DNA from: Pontivivens nitratireducens
Lineage (GTDB): Bacteria > Pseudomonadota > Alphaproteobacteria > Rhodobacterales > Rhodobacteraceae
Direction of reading: 5' to 3'
DNA: 64,000 bases
Assembly (NCBI RefSeq): GCF_014235845.1
Contig: NZ_JACJUQ010000001.1
Coordinates: forward strand, 1 to 64,000
Each line of letters opens with the position of its first letter. Position 1 is the first letter of the stretch. The notes below the pieces were generated by a model. It did not search any database. It had not been told where the DNA came from and saw nothing but the letters and a program-made list of their open reading frames with translations. Below, piece after piece: positions 16,209 to 26,521 of this stretch. The position numbers and the translations under genes are program-made.

Positions 16209-17654
16209 ATGAAACGCGACCGCCGAGTGAAAATCGTGGCTACCCTTGGCCCTGCATCCTCGAGCCGCGCCATGATAAAGGCCCTGTTCGTCGCAGGTGC
16301 CGATGTGTTCCGCCTGAACATGAGCCATGGCAGTCATGAGGAAATCTCCGAGCGGCACCAGCTGATCCGTGAAATTGAGCATGAGATGGGCCGGCCCATC
16401 TGCATTCTGGCCGACCTTCAGGGGCCCAAGCTGCGCTGCGGCACCTTCGCCGATGGCCCGGTGGAGTTGGAGGAGGGGCAGCCCTTCCGTTTCGATCTGG
16501 ACGACGTGGCCGGTGACGCGACGCGCGTGCAGCTCCCGCACCGGGAGATATTCGAGGCTTTGCAGGAGGGGTCCACTCTTCTGGTGAACGACGGAAAGAT
16601 CCGCCTGCGTGTGAAATCGTGCGACAGCGAAAGCGCCGATTGCGTGGTCGAGGTCGGCGGAGAGATCTCCAACCGCAAGGGCGTCAACGTGCCCGACGTG
16701 GTTCTGCCCCTCGCCGCGTTGAGCGAGAAGGACCGCGCCGATCTGGAATTCGTCTGTGATCTGGGCGTGGACTGGCTGGCGTTGAGCTTCGTCCAGCGGG
16801 CCGAGGACGTGCTGGAGGCCCGCAGCCTGGCCAAGGGTCGTGCGGCGCTGATCGCCAAGATCGAAAAGCCCGCCGCCGTGCGCGCGTTCGATGAAATCCT
16901 GGAGGCAAGCGACGGTATCATGGTCGCGCGCGGCGATCTGGGCGTGGAACTGCCGGTTCAGGCCGTTCCTCCGATCCAGAAGAAGTTGATTCGCAAATGC
17001 CGCGAACTGGGCAAGCCTGTGATCGTCGCCACCCAGATGATGGAGAGCATGATCTCCGCCCCTGTTCCGACCCGCGCCGAAGTTTCCGACGTGGCCCACG
17101 CGATCTACGAAGGGGCCGACGCGGTCATGCTGTCCGCGGAATCCGCCGCCGGCGATTACCCGGTGGAAGCAGTTCAGACCATGGACAACATCGCGGTCGA
17201 GGTTGAGCAGGACGAGGTGTACCGCCAGATCATCGAAGCCAGCCGCACCCGCGCCAGCCGCGGCATGGCCGACGCGATCACCACCGCCGCGCGTGAAGTC
17301 GCGGAAACGATCGAGGTCAAGGCGATCTGCTCGTTTACCCAATCGGGCACGACGGCGATCCTGGCCAGCCGCGAAAAACCGCGCGTGCCCGTCATCGCGT
17401 TGACGCCGCTGATCGGCACGGCGCGTCGGCTCAGCCTGGTGTGGGGGCTGCACTGTGTCGTCACCTCACCTGTGGACCGGTTCAAACTGGCCGTCGTCGC
17501 CGCCGTGCGTGCCGCCGTCAGCGAGGGGTTCGCGGATGAGAGCGACAAGATCATCGTGACGGCTGGCGTGCCCTTCAACACACCGGGCACCACGAACATC
17601 CTGCGGGTCGCGCCCTGTCGTGAGAAGGAAATCTATGAGGGTGAGCAGGGATGA
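16209..17654 (+). CDS. pyk: Pyruvate kinase
   Basis: Converts phosphoenolpyruvate and ADP to pyruvate and ATP, the last step of lower glycolysis/Entner-Doudoroff. The 481-residue protein begins with the usual RDRRVKIVATLGPAS, has FRLNMSHG (about 38-45), ILADLQGPKLRCG, the catalytic-lysine segment LIAKIEKPAAV (about 218-228), the metal-binding GIMVARGDLGVELP and KPVIVATQMMESM. The C-terminal allosteric domain is complete. A GGA site lies before the ATG. It overlaps the next small gene by ATGA. Confidence 0.97.
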   Translation: MKRDRRVKIVATLGPASSSRAMIKALFVAGADVFRLNMSHGSHEEISERHQLIREIEHEMGRPICILADLQGPKLRCGTFADGPVELEEGQPFRFDLDDVAGDATRVQLPHREIFEALQEGSTLLVNDGKIRLRVKSCDSESADCVVEVGGEISNRKGVNVPDVVLPLAALSEKDRADLEFVCDLGVDWLALSFVQRAEDVLEARSLAKGRAALIAKIEKPAAVRAFDEILEASDGIMVARGDLGVELPVQAVPPIQKKLIRKCRELGKPVIVATQMMESMISAPVPTRAEVSDVAHAIYEGADAVMLSAESAAGDYPVEAVQTMDNIAVEVEQDEVYRQIIEASRTRASRGMADAITTAAREVAETIEVKAICSFTQSGTTAILASREKPRVPVIALTPLIGTARRLSLVWGLHCVVTSPVDRFKLAVVAAVRAAVSEGFADESDKIIVTAGVPFNTPGTTNILRVAPCREKEIYEGEQG

Positions 17655-17878
17655 CGGGTCTGCTCTGGCTGCTGTTCGCCTTTGGCCTCGCGACGCTGGG
17701 CATGATCGGCCGTTCGGTCGAGGCGCTGGTCGGTGGGCAGCGGACATTGGTCCGGGCCGCCGGATGGTCCGGCCTCGCCCTTGGGATGGGCCTGTATATC
17801 GAACTTGCCACTCCCGCGCCCGCCAGTTTCACCGCCGTCATGCATGCGCTGATCCGGGTGGCCGCCGAAATCTTTTGA
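17651..17878 (+). CDS. Small membrane protein of unknown function
   Basis: 75 residues with two hydrophobic stretches (about 3-20 and 37-55), suggesting a two-pass inner-membrane protein. The ATG overlaps the pyk stop (ATGA) and has a GAGCAGGG site inside the pyk end, so it is translationally coupled to pyruvate kinase. I do not recognise a family; small coupled genes after pyk are common in this group, but no role is known to me. Confidence 0.65.
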   Translation: MTGLLWLLFAFGLATLGMIGRSVEALVGGQRTLVRAAGWSGLALGMGLYIELATPAPASFTAVMHALIRVAAEIF

Positions 17879-17906
17879 TGCGCGCGGGGGTGCAGGCCAT
17901 CGCCGC

Positions 17907-17935
17907 TTGCACTTCACGCCCCGCGGCCCTATAGC
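17907..17935 (+). promoter_or_regulatory. Sigma-70-type promoter for rpmI-rplT
   Basis: TTGCAC (17907-17912), 17-base spacer, TATAGC (17930-17935), giving a start point about 70 bases before rpmI. Both hexamers and the spacing fit the housekeeping consensus. infC, often ahead of rpmI, is not in the window, so an own promoter is expected. Confidence 0.6.
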
Positions 17936-18013
17936 AACCGCTCAATCCCGATGCGCCCGGCGAACAAGGGCTGCCGAGTCGCATCATCACGACCTCTTCG
18001 AAAGGAGATCGAA

Positions 18014-18214
18014 ATGCCCAAGATGAAGACCAAGTCGAGCGCGAAGAAGCGCTTCAAGATGACCGCCTCCGGTCGCGTGAAAGCTGGCCAGGCAGGCAAG
18101 CGTCACGGCATGATCAAGCGTACCCGCAAATTCATCCGCAACGCGCGCGGCACCACCATCCTGTCCAAGCAGGATGAAGGTATCGTGAAGACGTACATGC
18201 CGTATAACCGCTGA
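18014..18214 (+). CDS. rpmI: 50S ribosomal protein L35
   Basis: 66-residue, strongly basic protein starting [14 protein letters not shown] and ending KTYMPY, the conserved L35 ends. It binds 23S rRNA in the large subunit. AAAGGAGAT is a near-perfect ribosome-binding site. It is followed 15 bases later by rplT, the standard rpmI-rplT pair. Confidence 0.98.
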   Translation: MPKMKTKSSAKKRFKMTASGRVKAGQAGKRHGMIKRTRKFIRNARGTTILSKQDEGIVKTYMPYNR

Positions 18215-18229
18215 TAGGAGGGCGCATAA

Positions 18230-18601
18230 ATGTCACGAGTTAAGTCTGGTACCGTTACCCACGCCCGCCACAAGAAGGTCCTGAAAAAGGCCAAAGGTTA
18301 TTACGGCGCGCGTTCCACCAATTTCCGCACCGCAACCCAGGCGGTCGACAAGGCGCAACAATACGCGACCCGCGACCGCAAGGCACGCAAGCGGTCCTTC
18401 CGCGCGTTGTGGATCCAGCGGATCAATGCCGGCGTTCGCGCCCATGACGAGGCGCTGACCTACAGCCGCTTCATCAACGGTCTGAACCTGGCGGGCATCG
18501 AAGTGGACCGTAAGGTTCTGGCCGATCTGGCAGTGCATGAGCCCGACGCGTTCAACGCGATCGTGGATCAGGCCAAGGCGGCCATCCCCGCCGCTGCGTA
18601 A
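18230..18601 (+). CDS. rplT: 50S ribosomal protein L20
   Basis: 123-residue 23S rRNA-binding assembly protein of the large subunit. It has the L20 start [19 protein letters not shown], the basic AKGYYGARS segment and RIRA-like [27 protein letters not shown] lies ahead of the ATG. It shares a transcript with rpmI and is followed by a clear intrinsic terminator. In many bacteria L20 represses its own operon by binding the leader; no such structure was verified here. Confidence 0.98.
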   Translation: MSRVKSGTVTHARHKKVLKKAKGYYGARSTNFRTATQAVDKAQQYATRDRKARKRSFRALWIQRINAGVRAHDEALTYSRFINGLNLAGIEVDRKVLADLAVHEPDAFNAIVDQAKAAIPAAA

Positions 18602-18623
18602 AACCGCAGTCGCAGATATCACG

Positions 18624-18656
18624 AAAGGCTCCGTTGCGAAGGCAGCGGGGCCTTTT
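18624..18656 (+). terminator. Rho-independent terminator after rplT
   Basis: AAAGGCtCCG, loop TTGCGAAGGCAG, CGGgGCCTTT followed by a T run: a GC-rich hairpin ending in TTTT, 23 bases after the rplT stop. It separates the ribosomal pair from pheS. Confidence 0.8.
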
Positions 18657-18778
18657 GCGTTTGGTGTTCCTTTTTGCTCGCTTTTGCGTTGCCCGCTCTT
18701 CCAACGTCGAAATCGTGGCTGAGCTTGCATTCGGACGTCTATGTGGTACCTCCGGCGCACGTTCAGACTGAGGGCCAC

Positions 18779-19852
18779 ATGACCGATCTCGACACTTTGC
18801 GCCAAAGCTGGCTGACCCGCATCGCCGACGCCTCCGATGAAGCCGCGCTGGAGGAGGCGCGCGTCGCCGCCATCGGCAAGAAGGGGGAGGTCAGCCTGAA
18901 AATGCGCGAACTGGGCAAGATGTCGCCCGAGGAGCGTCAGACCGCCGGTCCCGCGCTCAACGCGCTCAAGAACGAACTGACCTCCGCCCTGGCGGCCCGC
19001 AAGGAAAGCTTCGCCAACGCCGCGCTGGAGGAGCGTTTGCGCTCCGAATGGATGGATGTCAGCCTCAGCCCGCGCCCGATGCGCCAGGGCTCGATCCACC
19101 CGATCAGCCAAGTGACCGAGGAGGTTACGGCGATTTTCGCGGACATGGGCTATTCCGTGGCCGAGGGTCCGCAGATCGAGACGGACTGGTACAATTTCGA
19201 CGCGCTCAACATTCCCTCGCACCACCCCGCGCGGGCGGAGATGGACACGTTCTACACCGCACGGGCCGAGGGCGACGACCGCCCGCCGCACGTCCTGCGC
19301 ACCCACACCTCCCCGGTGCAAATCCGGCACATGCAAAAACACGGCGCGCCCTGCCGCATCATCGCGCCGGGCCGCGTCTATCGCGCCGATTACGACCAGA
19401 CCCACACGCCGATGTTCCATCAGGTCGAGGGGCTGGCCCTGGGCGAAGACATCTCCATGGCGAATCTGAAATGGACGCTTGAGGAATTCTTCTCCGCCTT
19501 CTTCGGACGTGAGGTTCGCACCCGGTTTCGCGCCTCGCACTTCCCGTTCACCGAACCCTCGGCCGAGGTCGATATCCAGTGTTCGTGGGAAAACGGTCAG
19601 GTCCGCGTGGGGGAGGGCGACAGTTGGCTCGAAGTCCTCGGCTCCGGCATGGTGCACCCGCATGTGCTGAAATCCGGCGGCATCGACACGACGAAGTTTC
19701 AGGGCTTCGCCTTCGGCATGGGCATCGACCGGATGGCGATGCTGAAATACGGCATTCCCGACCTGCGCGCCTTCTTCGACAGCGACTTGCGCTGGCTGCG
19801 CCACTACGGCTTCAGCGCGCTCGACCGCCCGATGGTGCAGGCTGGTGTTTGA
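18779..19852 (+). CDS. pheS: Phenylalanine-tRNA ligase alpha subunit
   Basis: Catalytic subunit of the alpha2-beta2 synthetase that charges tRNA-Phe. The 357-residue protein has an N-terminal coiled-coil part (about 1-90), then the class II catalytic core: [10 protein letters not shown], FxxLNxPxxHPAR-type [33 protein letters not shown] (motif 2 region) and [14 protein letters not shown] (motif 3). GAGGG precedes the ATG. pheT, normally directly after it, is displaced by a foreign-looking 459-base gene. Confidence 0.97.
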   Translation: MTDLDTLRQSWLTRIADASDEAALEEARVAAIGKKGEVSLKMRELGKMSPEERQTAGPALNALKNELTSALAARKESFANAALEERLRSEWMDVSLSPRPMRQGSIHPISQVTEEVTAIFADMGYSVAEGPQIETDWYNFDALNIPSHHPARAEMDTFYTARAEGDDRPPHVLRTHTSPVQIRHMQKHGAPCRIIAPGRVYRADYDQTHTPMFHQVEGLALGEDISMANLKWTLEEFFSAFFGREVRTRFRASHFPFTEPSAEVDIQCSWENGQVRVGEGDSWLEVLGSGMVHPHVLKSGGIDTTKFQGFAFGMGIDRMAMLKYGIPDLRAFFDSDLRWLRHYGFSALDRPMVQAGV

Positions 19853-20303
19853 GTTGGCGACAATTACTATTGGGATTGTGGTCTCAGCGTTAGGATTTAT
19901 CTTCGGACGAATTTTTTCGGAGTCCCAAGCGGTTCTTAAAGAAAAGCGTCGTGTATATGAGGCGTTTCTTACCGAAGGTCCCGTTCCGAACGATGCTTAC
20001 TCCGATTGGTCTTCGGAGTTGGATCTTAAACGGGCCGAGGCATTAGGACGAGTATATGGACCTGTCCTATTCTATGGATCGCCAAATGTGACTCTCGCAA
20101 TTAGCGCATACATCGCAAAATTTCACGAGGCTGATGCAGAGTTGTCACCATCCAGTCCACCACTGCACCCGAAGTACAAAGAGCTAGCGCGAGCACAAAA
20201 TGATGTAATTTTGGAAATGCGTCGAGATGCGTTTGGATGGTCCATATTCGGGTATCGAGGCAAATCAAGAGTGCCAAGTATGTCCAGTAATACGCTAGGA
20301 TAA
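19845..20303 (+). CDS. AT-rich hypothetical membrane-anchored protein between pheS and pheT
   Basis: 152 residues starting at a GTG that overlaps the pheS stop; a TTG nine bases later is the other option. Residues about 4-24 are a single hydrophobic N-terminal segment, followed by a soluble, mostly helical domain (E/K/R-rich). No family recognised. Base composition and codon choice (many A/T third positions, AAA, TTA, ATA) differ sharply from the GC-rich genes on both sides, pointing to recent acquisition. It sits inside an essential operon and must be co-transcribed with pheS and pheT; it may be a phage or defence-related cargo gene (speculative). Confidence 0.7.
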   Translation: MFELATITIGIVVSALGFIFGRIFSESQAVLKEKRRVYEAFLTEGPVPNDAYSDWSSELDLKRAEALGRVYGPVLFYGSPNVTLAISAYIAKFHEADAELSPSSPPLHPKYKELARAQNDVILEMRRDAFGWSIFGYRGKSRVPSMSSNTLG

Positions 20304-20307
20304 AGTT

Positions 20308-22722
20308 ATGAAATTCACCCTGAACTGGCTGAAGGATCACCTCGATACCGAGGCGTCCCTCGATGAAATTCTTGATGCGCTGACCGATCTGGGGTTGGAG
20401 GTGGAGGGCGTGGACGATCCTGCCGATCGCCTCGGCACCTTCCGCATCGGCTATGTCAAGGCGGCGGAGAGCCATCCCGACGCCGATCGCCTGCGCGTGT
20501 GCACGGTCGAAACTCACAAGGGTGAGCAGCAGATCATCTGCGGGGCGCCCAATGCCCGCGCGGGGATCAAGGTCGTGGTGGCCCAGCCCGGCGACTATAT
20601 TCCCGGCCTCGACACCACCATTCAGGTTGGCAAGATCCGGGGAGTCGAAAGCTTCGGCATGATGGCGTCCGAGCGGGAGTTGGAACTGTCGGACGAGCAT
20701 GACGGCATCATCGAATTGCCCGAAACAGCCGAGGTTGGCCAACGCTACATCGACTTCGCCGGCATGAACGATCCGACCATCGAGATCGCGATTACTCCGA
20801 ACCGTCCCGACGCACTGGGTGTGCGGGGCGTGGCGCGTGACCTTGCCGCTCGCGGCATCGGCACGCTCAAGCCCGCCGGGGTGGCGCAGATCAAGGGTAC
20901 GTTCGACAGCCCCATCGCCGTATCGCTGACCGACGAAGTGGCAGGCGGCGCGTGCCCGCTCTTCACCGGACGAATGATCCGGGGCGTCACGAACGGACCG
21001 TCGCCCAAATGGATGCAGCAACGCCTGATTGCCATCGGCCTGCGTCCGATTTCGGCTCTGGTCGATATCACCAACTACGTGACCTATGACCGCGCCCGCC
21101 CGCTGCACGTCTTCGATGCTGGCAAGGTGACGGGCGACATCCATGTGCGCTTCGCCAAGGAGGGGGAGAGTATCCTCGCCCTCGACGGCAAGGAATATGC
21201 CCTGACCCCCGAAATGACCGTCGTGGCCGACGATGCAGGGGCCGAGGGGATCGGCGGCGTGATGGGCGGTGAGGTGACCGGCTGCACGGCGGACACGACG
21301 GATGTTTTCGTCGAATCCGCGTGGTTCGATCCGGTGCGCACGGCGCATACCGGGCGCGCGCTCAAGATCAATTCCGACGCGCGCTATCGCTTTGAGCGGG
21401 GCGTCGATCCGGCCTTCACCCGCGACGGGATCGAGCTTGCGACCAAGCTGATCCTCGACATTTGCGGTGGTACCCCCTCGGACGTGGTGCTGGCAGGCGC
21501 GGTGCCCGATACCGCGCGCAGCTATACGCTGGATCCGACACGGGTCGTCAGCCTGGTGGGGATGGAGATCGCACGAACCGAACAGATCCGCATTCTCGAA
21601 GCTCTCGGCTTTGCCTGCAAGGACAGCGGCACCACGGTCGAGGTGGCGGTGCCCTCATGGCGCCCCGACGTGCATGGTGAGGCCGATCTGGTCGAGGAAG
21701 TCGCCCGCGTCGCCTCTCTCACCAAACTCGAAGGCAAGCCGATGCCCCGCCTGTCGCCCGGCGTGGCCCAACCGGTGCAGACGCCGATGCAAACCCGCCT
21801 GATCGCCGCGCGGCGCAAGGTGGCCAGCCTGGGCTACAACGAATGCGTCACCTACAGCTTTATCCAGCAGGATCACGCGGCGCTGTTTGGCGGGGGCGGT
21901 GAGGACGTCCGGCTCGAAAACCCCATCAGTTCCGAGATGAGCCACATGCGCCCGGATCTGCTGCCCGGCCTGCTGACCGCTGCGGCGCGCAATCAGGCGC
22001 GGGGCTATGCCGATCTGGCTCTGTTCGAGGCAGGCATCGCCTTTGACGGAGGGGAGCCGGGGGACGAGGTGCTTTCCGTATCCGGCTTGCTGACCGGGCA
22101 CACCGCGCCGCGCAATGCGCATGGCACGCGTCGGGCCGTGGACCTCTATGATGCGAAGGCGGATGTGGAGGCACTGCTGGCGGAGCTTGGCGCGCCGGTT
22201 GATCGCCTGATGCCCCTGCGCAACGCGCCCGACTGGTTCCATCCCGGCCGGTCCGCCGTGCTGGGTCTGGGGCCGAAGAACCCGCTCGCCGTGTTCGGTG
22301 AACTGCACCCGCGCGTCCTGTCCGCGATGGGGATCAAGGGAGCGGCGGTGGCCTTCACCATGTTCCCGGCCAAGGTGCCGTTCCCCAAGCAGAAATCCTC
22401 CACCCGCGCCGCGCTGGTATTGGCTGATCTACAACCGGTGGAACGCGATTTCGCCTTTGTCGTCGATGCCGATGTCGAGGCGGACAAGCTGGTGCGTGCA
22501 GCGAAGGGTGCGGACAAGAAGCTGATCGCCGATGTCAGCGTCTTCGACGTGTTCGGCGGGGAAAAGGCCGCCGCGCAGATGGGTGAGGGGCGCAAATCCG
22601 TCGCCATCGCGGTGCGCCTGCAACCCACCGACGCGACCCTGACCGACAAGGAGATCGAGGCGGTCAGCGCCAAGGTCATCGCCGCCGTGGGCAAGGCGAC
22701 CGGCGGAACCCTGCGCGGCTAG
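20308..22722 (+). CDS. pheT: Phenylalanine-tRNA ligase beta subunit
   Basis: 804-residue partner of PheS. Domains in order: N-terminal tRNA-binding/EMAP-like domain (about 38-150, with HPDADRLRVCTVET and GAPNARAGIKV), B3/4 editing domain (about 210-390), B5 domain with the class II-like fold, and the C-terminal ferredoxin-fold anticodon-binding domain (about 705-800, RDFAFVVDADV). It starts five bases after the intervening foreign-looking gene, with AGGA ten bases ahead. Full length and apparently intact. Confidence 0.97.
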   Translation: MKFTLNWLKDHLDTEASLDEILDALTDLGLEVEGVDDPADRLGTFRIGYVKAAESHPDADRLRVCTVETHKGEQQIICGAPNARAGIKVVVAQPGDYIPGLDTTIQVGKIRGVESFGMMASERELELSDEHDGIIELPETAEVGQRYIDFAGMNDPTIEIAITPNRPDALGVRGVARDLAARGIGTLKPAGVAQIKGTFDSPIAVSLTDEVAGGACPLFTGRMIRGVTNGPSPKWMQQRLIAIGLRPISALVDITNYVTYDRARPLHVFDAGKVTGDIHVRFAKEGESILALDGKEYALTPEMTVVADDAGAEGIGGVMGGEVTGCTADTTDVFVESAWFDPVRTAHTGRALKINSDARYRFERGVDPAFTRDGIELATKLILDICGGTPSDVVLAGAVPDTARSYTLDPTRVVSLVGMEIARTEQIRILEALGFACKDSGTTVEVAVPSWRPDVHGEADLVEEVARVASLTKLEGKPMPRLSPGVAQPVQTPMQTRLIAARRKVASLGYNECVTYSFIQQDHAALFGGGGEDVRLENPISSEMSHMRPDLLPGLLTAAARNQARGYADLALFEAGIAFDGGEPGDEVLSVSGLLTGHTAPRNAHGTRRAVDLYDAKADVEALLAELGAPVDRLMPLRNAPDWFHPGRSAVLGLGPKNPLAVFGELHPRVLSAMGIKGAAVAFTMFPAKVPFPKQKSSTRAALVLADLQPVERDFAFVVDADVEADKLVRAAKGADKKLIADVSVFDVFGGEKAAAQMGEGRKSVAIAVRLQPTDATLTDKEIEAVSAKVIAAVGKATGGTLRG

Positions 22723-22744
22723 GCCAGCATCACTCAGACCCGTA

Positions 22745-22768
22745 GGGGCATCCCGTCAGAGATGCCCC
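22745..22768. terminator. Hairpin between convergent pheT and yejF
   Basis: GGGGCATC (22745-22752) pairs with GATGCCCC (22761-22768), eight base pairs with an eight-base loop, spanning the yejF stop codon. There is only TT after it on either strand, so it is a terminator-like structure rather than a classical one. Confidence 0.5.
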
Positions 22769-24333
22769 TTCAGCGCCGCGCTCATCAACTGCCGGGTATA
22801 GGGATGTTGTGGACGGTCGAAGATCGTGGCGACGTCGCCTTCCTCCACCACATCGCCGCGCTTCATCACCATGACGCGGTGGCTCATCGCGCGTACGACC
22901 TTCAGATCGTGACTGATGAAGATATAGGCGAGGCCGTAGCGGGCCTGCAAATCGCGCAGCAACGCCACGATCTGTACCTGCACCGTCATGTCCAGCGCCG
23001 AGGTCGGCTCATCCAGCACGACGACCTTGGGCCGCAGGATCATCGCCCGCGCGATGGCGATGCGCTGTCGTTGTCCACCGGAGAATTCGTGCGGGTAGCG
23101 GTCCATCGCGGCAGGGTCGATCCCGACTTCCTCCAACATGTCCGCGACGAGCTGGCGCCGATCCGCCTTGGCCGTGGTGCCGTGTACGCCCAGACCCTCT
23201 GCCACGATCTCCACCACGCTCATGCGGGGTGAGAGGGAGCCGAACGGGTCCTGAAACACCATCTGGATGTCGGCGCGCACGGGGCGCAGCGCCCGGTTCT
23301 TCAGCCCCTGAATGTCCCGCCCCAGCAGCACGATCGGCCCGTCGGAGGAGATCAGGCGCATGACCGCCAGGGCCAGCGTCGTCTTGCCCGATCCCGATTC
23401 CCCGACCACGCCCAGCGTTTCCCCCGCGCGCAGGCGGATCGTGGCCGCGTTCACGGCCTTCACATGGCTGGTGGTCCGCTTGAGCAGGCCCGTCTTGACC
23501 GGAAACCAGATGCGCAGATCGTCGGTCCGCACCAGTTCGGGTGCATCGTCGGGGATCGGGGCAGGGGCGCCTGATGGCTCCGCCCCCAACAGCTTGCGCG
23601 TGTAATCGTGTTGCGGATCGTCGAAAACCTGATGCGTCGGCCCGGTTTCGACGATCACACCATCCTTCATCACGCAGACCCGATCCGCGATGGAGCGTAC
23701 GATGGTCAGGTCATGGGTGATGAACAACATGCCCATCCCCTCATCGCGTTGCAGCGTCTTGAGCAGGTCGAGAATCTGCGCCTGAATGGTAACGTCCAGC
23801 GCGGTCGTCGGCTCATCCGCGACCAGCAGCTTCGGCCCATTGGCCAGCGCCATCGCAATCATCACGCGCTGCCGCTGCCCGCCCGACAATTCATGCGGAT
23901 AGCTGTTCAACCGATCCTGCGGGTTCACGATGCCCACACGGTCGAGCAATTCGATGATCCGCTTGCGCGCGGCCGAACCGCTCAACCCCTGGTGCAGCGC
24001 GAGGCTCTCGCCCAACTGCTTTTCCAGCGTGTGCAACGGGTTGAGCGAAGTCAGGGGTTCCTGAAAGATAAAGCTGATGTCGTTGCCGCGAATCTCACGC
24101 AGGGTCTTGTCGCTGGCACCGATGATTTCGCGCCCCTGAAACGTAACGGAGCCTTCGACCGTCGCCACATCCGGCAGCAGATCGACGGTGGACAGGGCCG
24201 TCAACGATTTGCCCGACCCGGATTCACCGACCAGCGCGACCGTTTCACCCGCCTCGACTGCGAAGCTGACGCCCTTGACCGCCTGCATTTCGCCGAAGGA
24301 CACGCGCAGATTACCGACTTTCAGCAAACTCAT
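22756..24333 (-). CDS. yejF: Peptide ABC transporter, dual ATP-binding protein (YejF type)
   Basis: 525-residue protein with two fused nucleotide-binding domains. The first has [13 protein letters not shown] (Walker A, about 36), [15 protein letters not shown] and [12 protein letters not shown]; the second has [14 protein letters not shown] (about 320), [15 protein letters not shown] and [11 protein letters not shown]. Such fused ATPases power the Yej importer of oligopeptides (and microcin C in enterobacteria). It is the last gene of yejABEF and overlaps yejE by ATGA. Confidence 0.94.
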   Translation of the reverse strand: MSLLKVGNLRVSFGEMQAVKGVSFAVEAGETVALVGESGSGKSLTALSTVDLLPDVATVEGSVTFQGREIIGASDKTLREIRGNDISFIFQEPLTSLNPLHTLEKQLGESLALHQGLSGSAARKRIIELLDRVGIVNPQDRLNSYPHELSGGQRQRVMIAMALANGPKLLVADEPTTALDVTIQAQILDLLKTLQRDEGMGMLFITHDLTIVRSIADRVCVMKDGVIVETGPTHQVFDDPQHDYTRKLLGAEPSGAPAPIPDDAPELVRTDDLRIWFPVKTGLLKRTTSHVKAVNAATIRLRAGETLGVVGESGSGKTTLALAVMRLISSDGPIVLLGRDIQGLKNRALRPVRADIQMVFQDPFGSLSPRMSVVEIVAEGLGVHGTTAKADRRQLVADMLEEVGIDPAAMDRYPHEFSGGQRQRIAIARAMILRPKVVVLDEPTSALDMTVQVQIVALLRDLQARYGLAYIFISHDLKVVRAMSHRVMVMKRGDVVEEGDVATIFDRPQHPYTRQLMSAALKGHL

Positions 24334-25439
24334 GCCAGCACCTTGCGCGGATCGAACGCGTCCCGCACCCCTTCAAAGACGAAAACCAGCAGCGACAGCA
24401 GGATCGCGAAGGTGAAGAACGCGGTGAAGCCCAGCCAGCTTGCGTGCAAATTCTCCTTCGCCTGCAATGTCAGCTCTCCCAGCGAGGGGTAGTTGGATGG
24501 CAGGCCGAAGCCCAGATAGTCGAGCGTGGCCAGCCCGCTGATCGAACTGGTGATCAGAAACGGCATCAACGTCACCGTCGCCACCATTGCGTTCGGCAGG
24601 ATGTGGCGGAACATGATGACCCGGTCACTGACGCCGAGCGCGCGTGCCGCCCTGACATACTCGAAATTGCGGGCGCGCAGGAACTCCGCTCGCACCACAC
24701 CGACCAGTGCTGTCCATGAAAACAGCGACATCAGGCCGACCAGCAGCCAGAAATTCATGGTGAAGATCGCAGCCGCGATGATGATGACATAGAGGAACGG
24801 TGTCCCGCCCCAGATCTCGATGAAGCGTTGGAACAGCAGGTCCGTCCAGCCACCGAAATAGCCCTGGATCGCCCCCGCCGCGATGCCGATGACAGACGAT
24901 ATTCCAACCGTGGCGATGGCGAACAACAGTGATGTGCGCACGCCGTAGATCACCCGCGCCAGCACGTCGCGCGTCGTGTCATCGGTGCCCAGCCAATGAT
25001 TGGCGTCGGGCGGGCTGGGGGCGCGAAACACGTCGTCGTTTACGGTGTCGAAGGAATAGGGGATCGGGGGCCAGACGATCCAGCCAGCCTCGATCGGGGC
25101 ACCTGCGACGGTGCCGCTCTCGGCCTCGGCCAGAATTTCCTCCGGCTCGTAATAGCAATCCTCGATTCCGCCGGTGCGGATCAGGCACTGGATCGCCCGA
25201 TCCTTGAAATCGACGTTCAGGCCGGGATCGCCGCCGAAATCCGATTCCTCATAGGTGCCCGCGAATACGGGGAAGCTGATCTCCCCGCGAAAGGACACGA
25301 CCAGCGGTTTGTCGTTGGCGATCAGTTCAGCGAACAGCGACAGTACGAACAGGGTGAGGAAAATCCACAGCGACCAGAAGGCGCGACGGTTCGATCTGAA
25401 CGCCGCGATGCGTCGTTTTTGCAGGGGATTGAGTGTCAT
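24330..25439 (-). CDS. yejE: Peptide ABC transporter permease (YejE type)
   Basis: 369-residue inner-membrane permease. It has an N-terminal membrane segment (about 20-42), a periplasmic stretch of about 130 residues characteristic of YejE, then five helices including the BPD permease loop ([20 protein letters not shown], the EAA-like coupling helix). Coupled by ATGA overlaps to yejB upstream and yejF downstream. The large periplasmic insert separates it from ordinary OppC. Confidence 0.93.
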   Translation of the reverse strand: MTLNPLQKRRIAAFRSNRRAFWSLWIFLTLFVLSLFAELIANDKPLVVSFRGEISFPVFAGTYEESDFGGDPGLNVDFKDRAIQCLIRTGGIEDCYYEPEEILAEAESGTVAGAPIEAGWIVWPPIPYSFDTVNDDVFRAPSPPDANHWLGTDDTTRDVLARVIYGVRTSLLFAIATVGISSVIGIAAGAIQGYFGGWTDLLFQRFIEIWGGTPFLYVIIIAAAIFTMNFWLLVGLMSLFSWTALVGVVRAEFLRARNFEYVRAARALGVSDRVIMFRHILPNAMVATVTLMPFLITSSISGLATLDYLGFGLPSNYPSLGELTLQAKENLHASWLGFTAFFTFAILLSLLVFVFEGVRDAFDPRKVLA

Positions 25440-26515
25440 GTATTCCGGCTCTCGAAATCAATGCGCGGATCGACGAGGACATACATCAGATCCGACAGGA
25501 TACCGACGATCAGACCGACCAGACCGAAGAAGAACAACGTCCCGAACACCACCGGATAATCGCGCCCCACCGCAGCCTGAAAGCCGAGCAGCCCCAGACC
25601 GTCGAGCGAAAAAATCGTTTCGATGATCAGGCTGCCGGCAAAGAAGACCGACAGGAACAGCCCCGGAAAACCCGCGATGATGATCAGCATGGCATTGCGG
25701 AACACGTGTCCGTATAGCACTTGCCGTTCGCCCAGCCCCTTGGCGCGGGCGGTCATCACGTATTGCTTGCGAATCTCGTCGAGGAACGAATTCTTGGTCA
25801 GCAGGGTCAGAGTGGCGAAGCTGGCAATCGTCGTCGCCGTCACCGGCAGGGCGATGTGCCAGAAATAGTCGAGCACCTTTCCCACCAGGCTCAGCTGATC
25901 GAAATTGGCCGAGGTCAGCCCCCGTGCGGGGAAAATCTGGAAATACGAACCGCCCGCAAACAGGACCAGCAGCATGATCGCGAACAGAAAACCCGGGATC
26001 GCATAGGCCACGATGATGATGCCCGAAGTCCAGGTGTCGAAGCGTGATCCGTCCCTGACCGCCTTTCGAATGCCCAGCGGGATCGAGATCAGATAGGCGA
26101 TCATCGTGGACCACAATCCCAGAGAGATCGAGACCGGCATCTTTTCCAGCACCAGATCGACAACAGAGATGGAGCGCTGGTAGCTCTCTCCGAAATCGAA
26201 GCGCATGTAGTCCCACATCATGTTGAAGAACCGCTCCAGCGGCGGTTTGTCGAGACCGTATTGCGCCTCCAGCTCCGCGATGAAATCAGCGGGCAGGCCG
26301 CGTGCGCCCTGATAGTCCACATCGCCGCTCTGACCGACATCGCCACCGGCACCGCCGGTGATGCGGTCGGTGACGCCGCCCTCGCCATTGATCTCGGCTA
26401 TGATCTGCTCGATCGGGCCGCCGGGCACGAATTGAACCAGTGCGAAATTGATCACCATGATCCCGAACAGGGTGGGTATGATCAGCAGCAGACGTCTTAG
26501 GATATAGGCCCCCAT
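25436..26515 (-). CDS. yejB: Peptide ABC transporter permease (YejB type)
   Basis: 359-residue OppB-like permease. N-terminal [20 protein letters not shown] is the first helix and start signature; a periplasmic region with a glycine-rich stretch follows, then four to five helices and the coupling motif [21 protein letters not shown]-type segment. It ends in an ATGA overlap with yejE and starts six bases after the binding-protein stop. Confidence 0.93.
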   Translation of the reverse strand: MGAYILRRLLLIIPTLFGIMVINFALVQFVPGGPIEQIIAEINGEGGVTDRITGGAGGDVGQSGDVDYQGARGLPADFIAELEAQYGLDKPPLERFFNMMWDYMRFDFGESYQRSISVVDLVLEKMPVSISLGLWSTMIAYLISIPLGIRKAVRDGSRFDTWTSGIIIVAYAIPGFLFAIMLLVLFAGGSYFQIFPARGLTSANFDQLSLVGKVLDYFWHIALPVTATTIASFATLTLLTKNSFLDEIRKQYVMTARAKGLGERQVLYGHVFRNAMLIIIAGFPGLFLSVFFAGSLIIETIFSLDGLGLLGFQAAVGRDYPVVFGTLFFFGLVGLIVGILSDLMYVLVDPRIDFESRNT

Positions 26516-26521
26516 GATGGA

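Noticed and set aside
15285-17453. Single 722-codon minus-strand protein joining the amidohydrolase with sequence under pyk
   Set aside because: Only residues after 16025 match the amidohydrolase family; the rest is antisense to pyruvate kinase.
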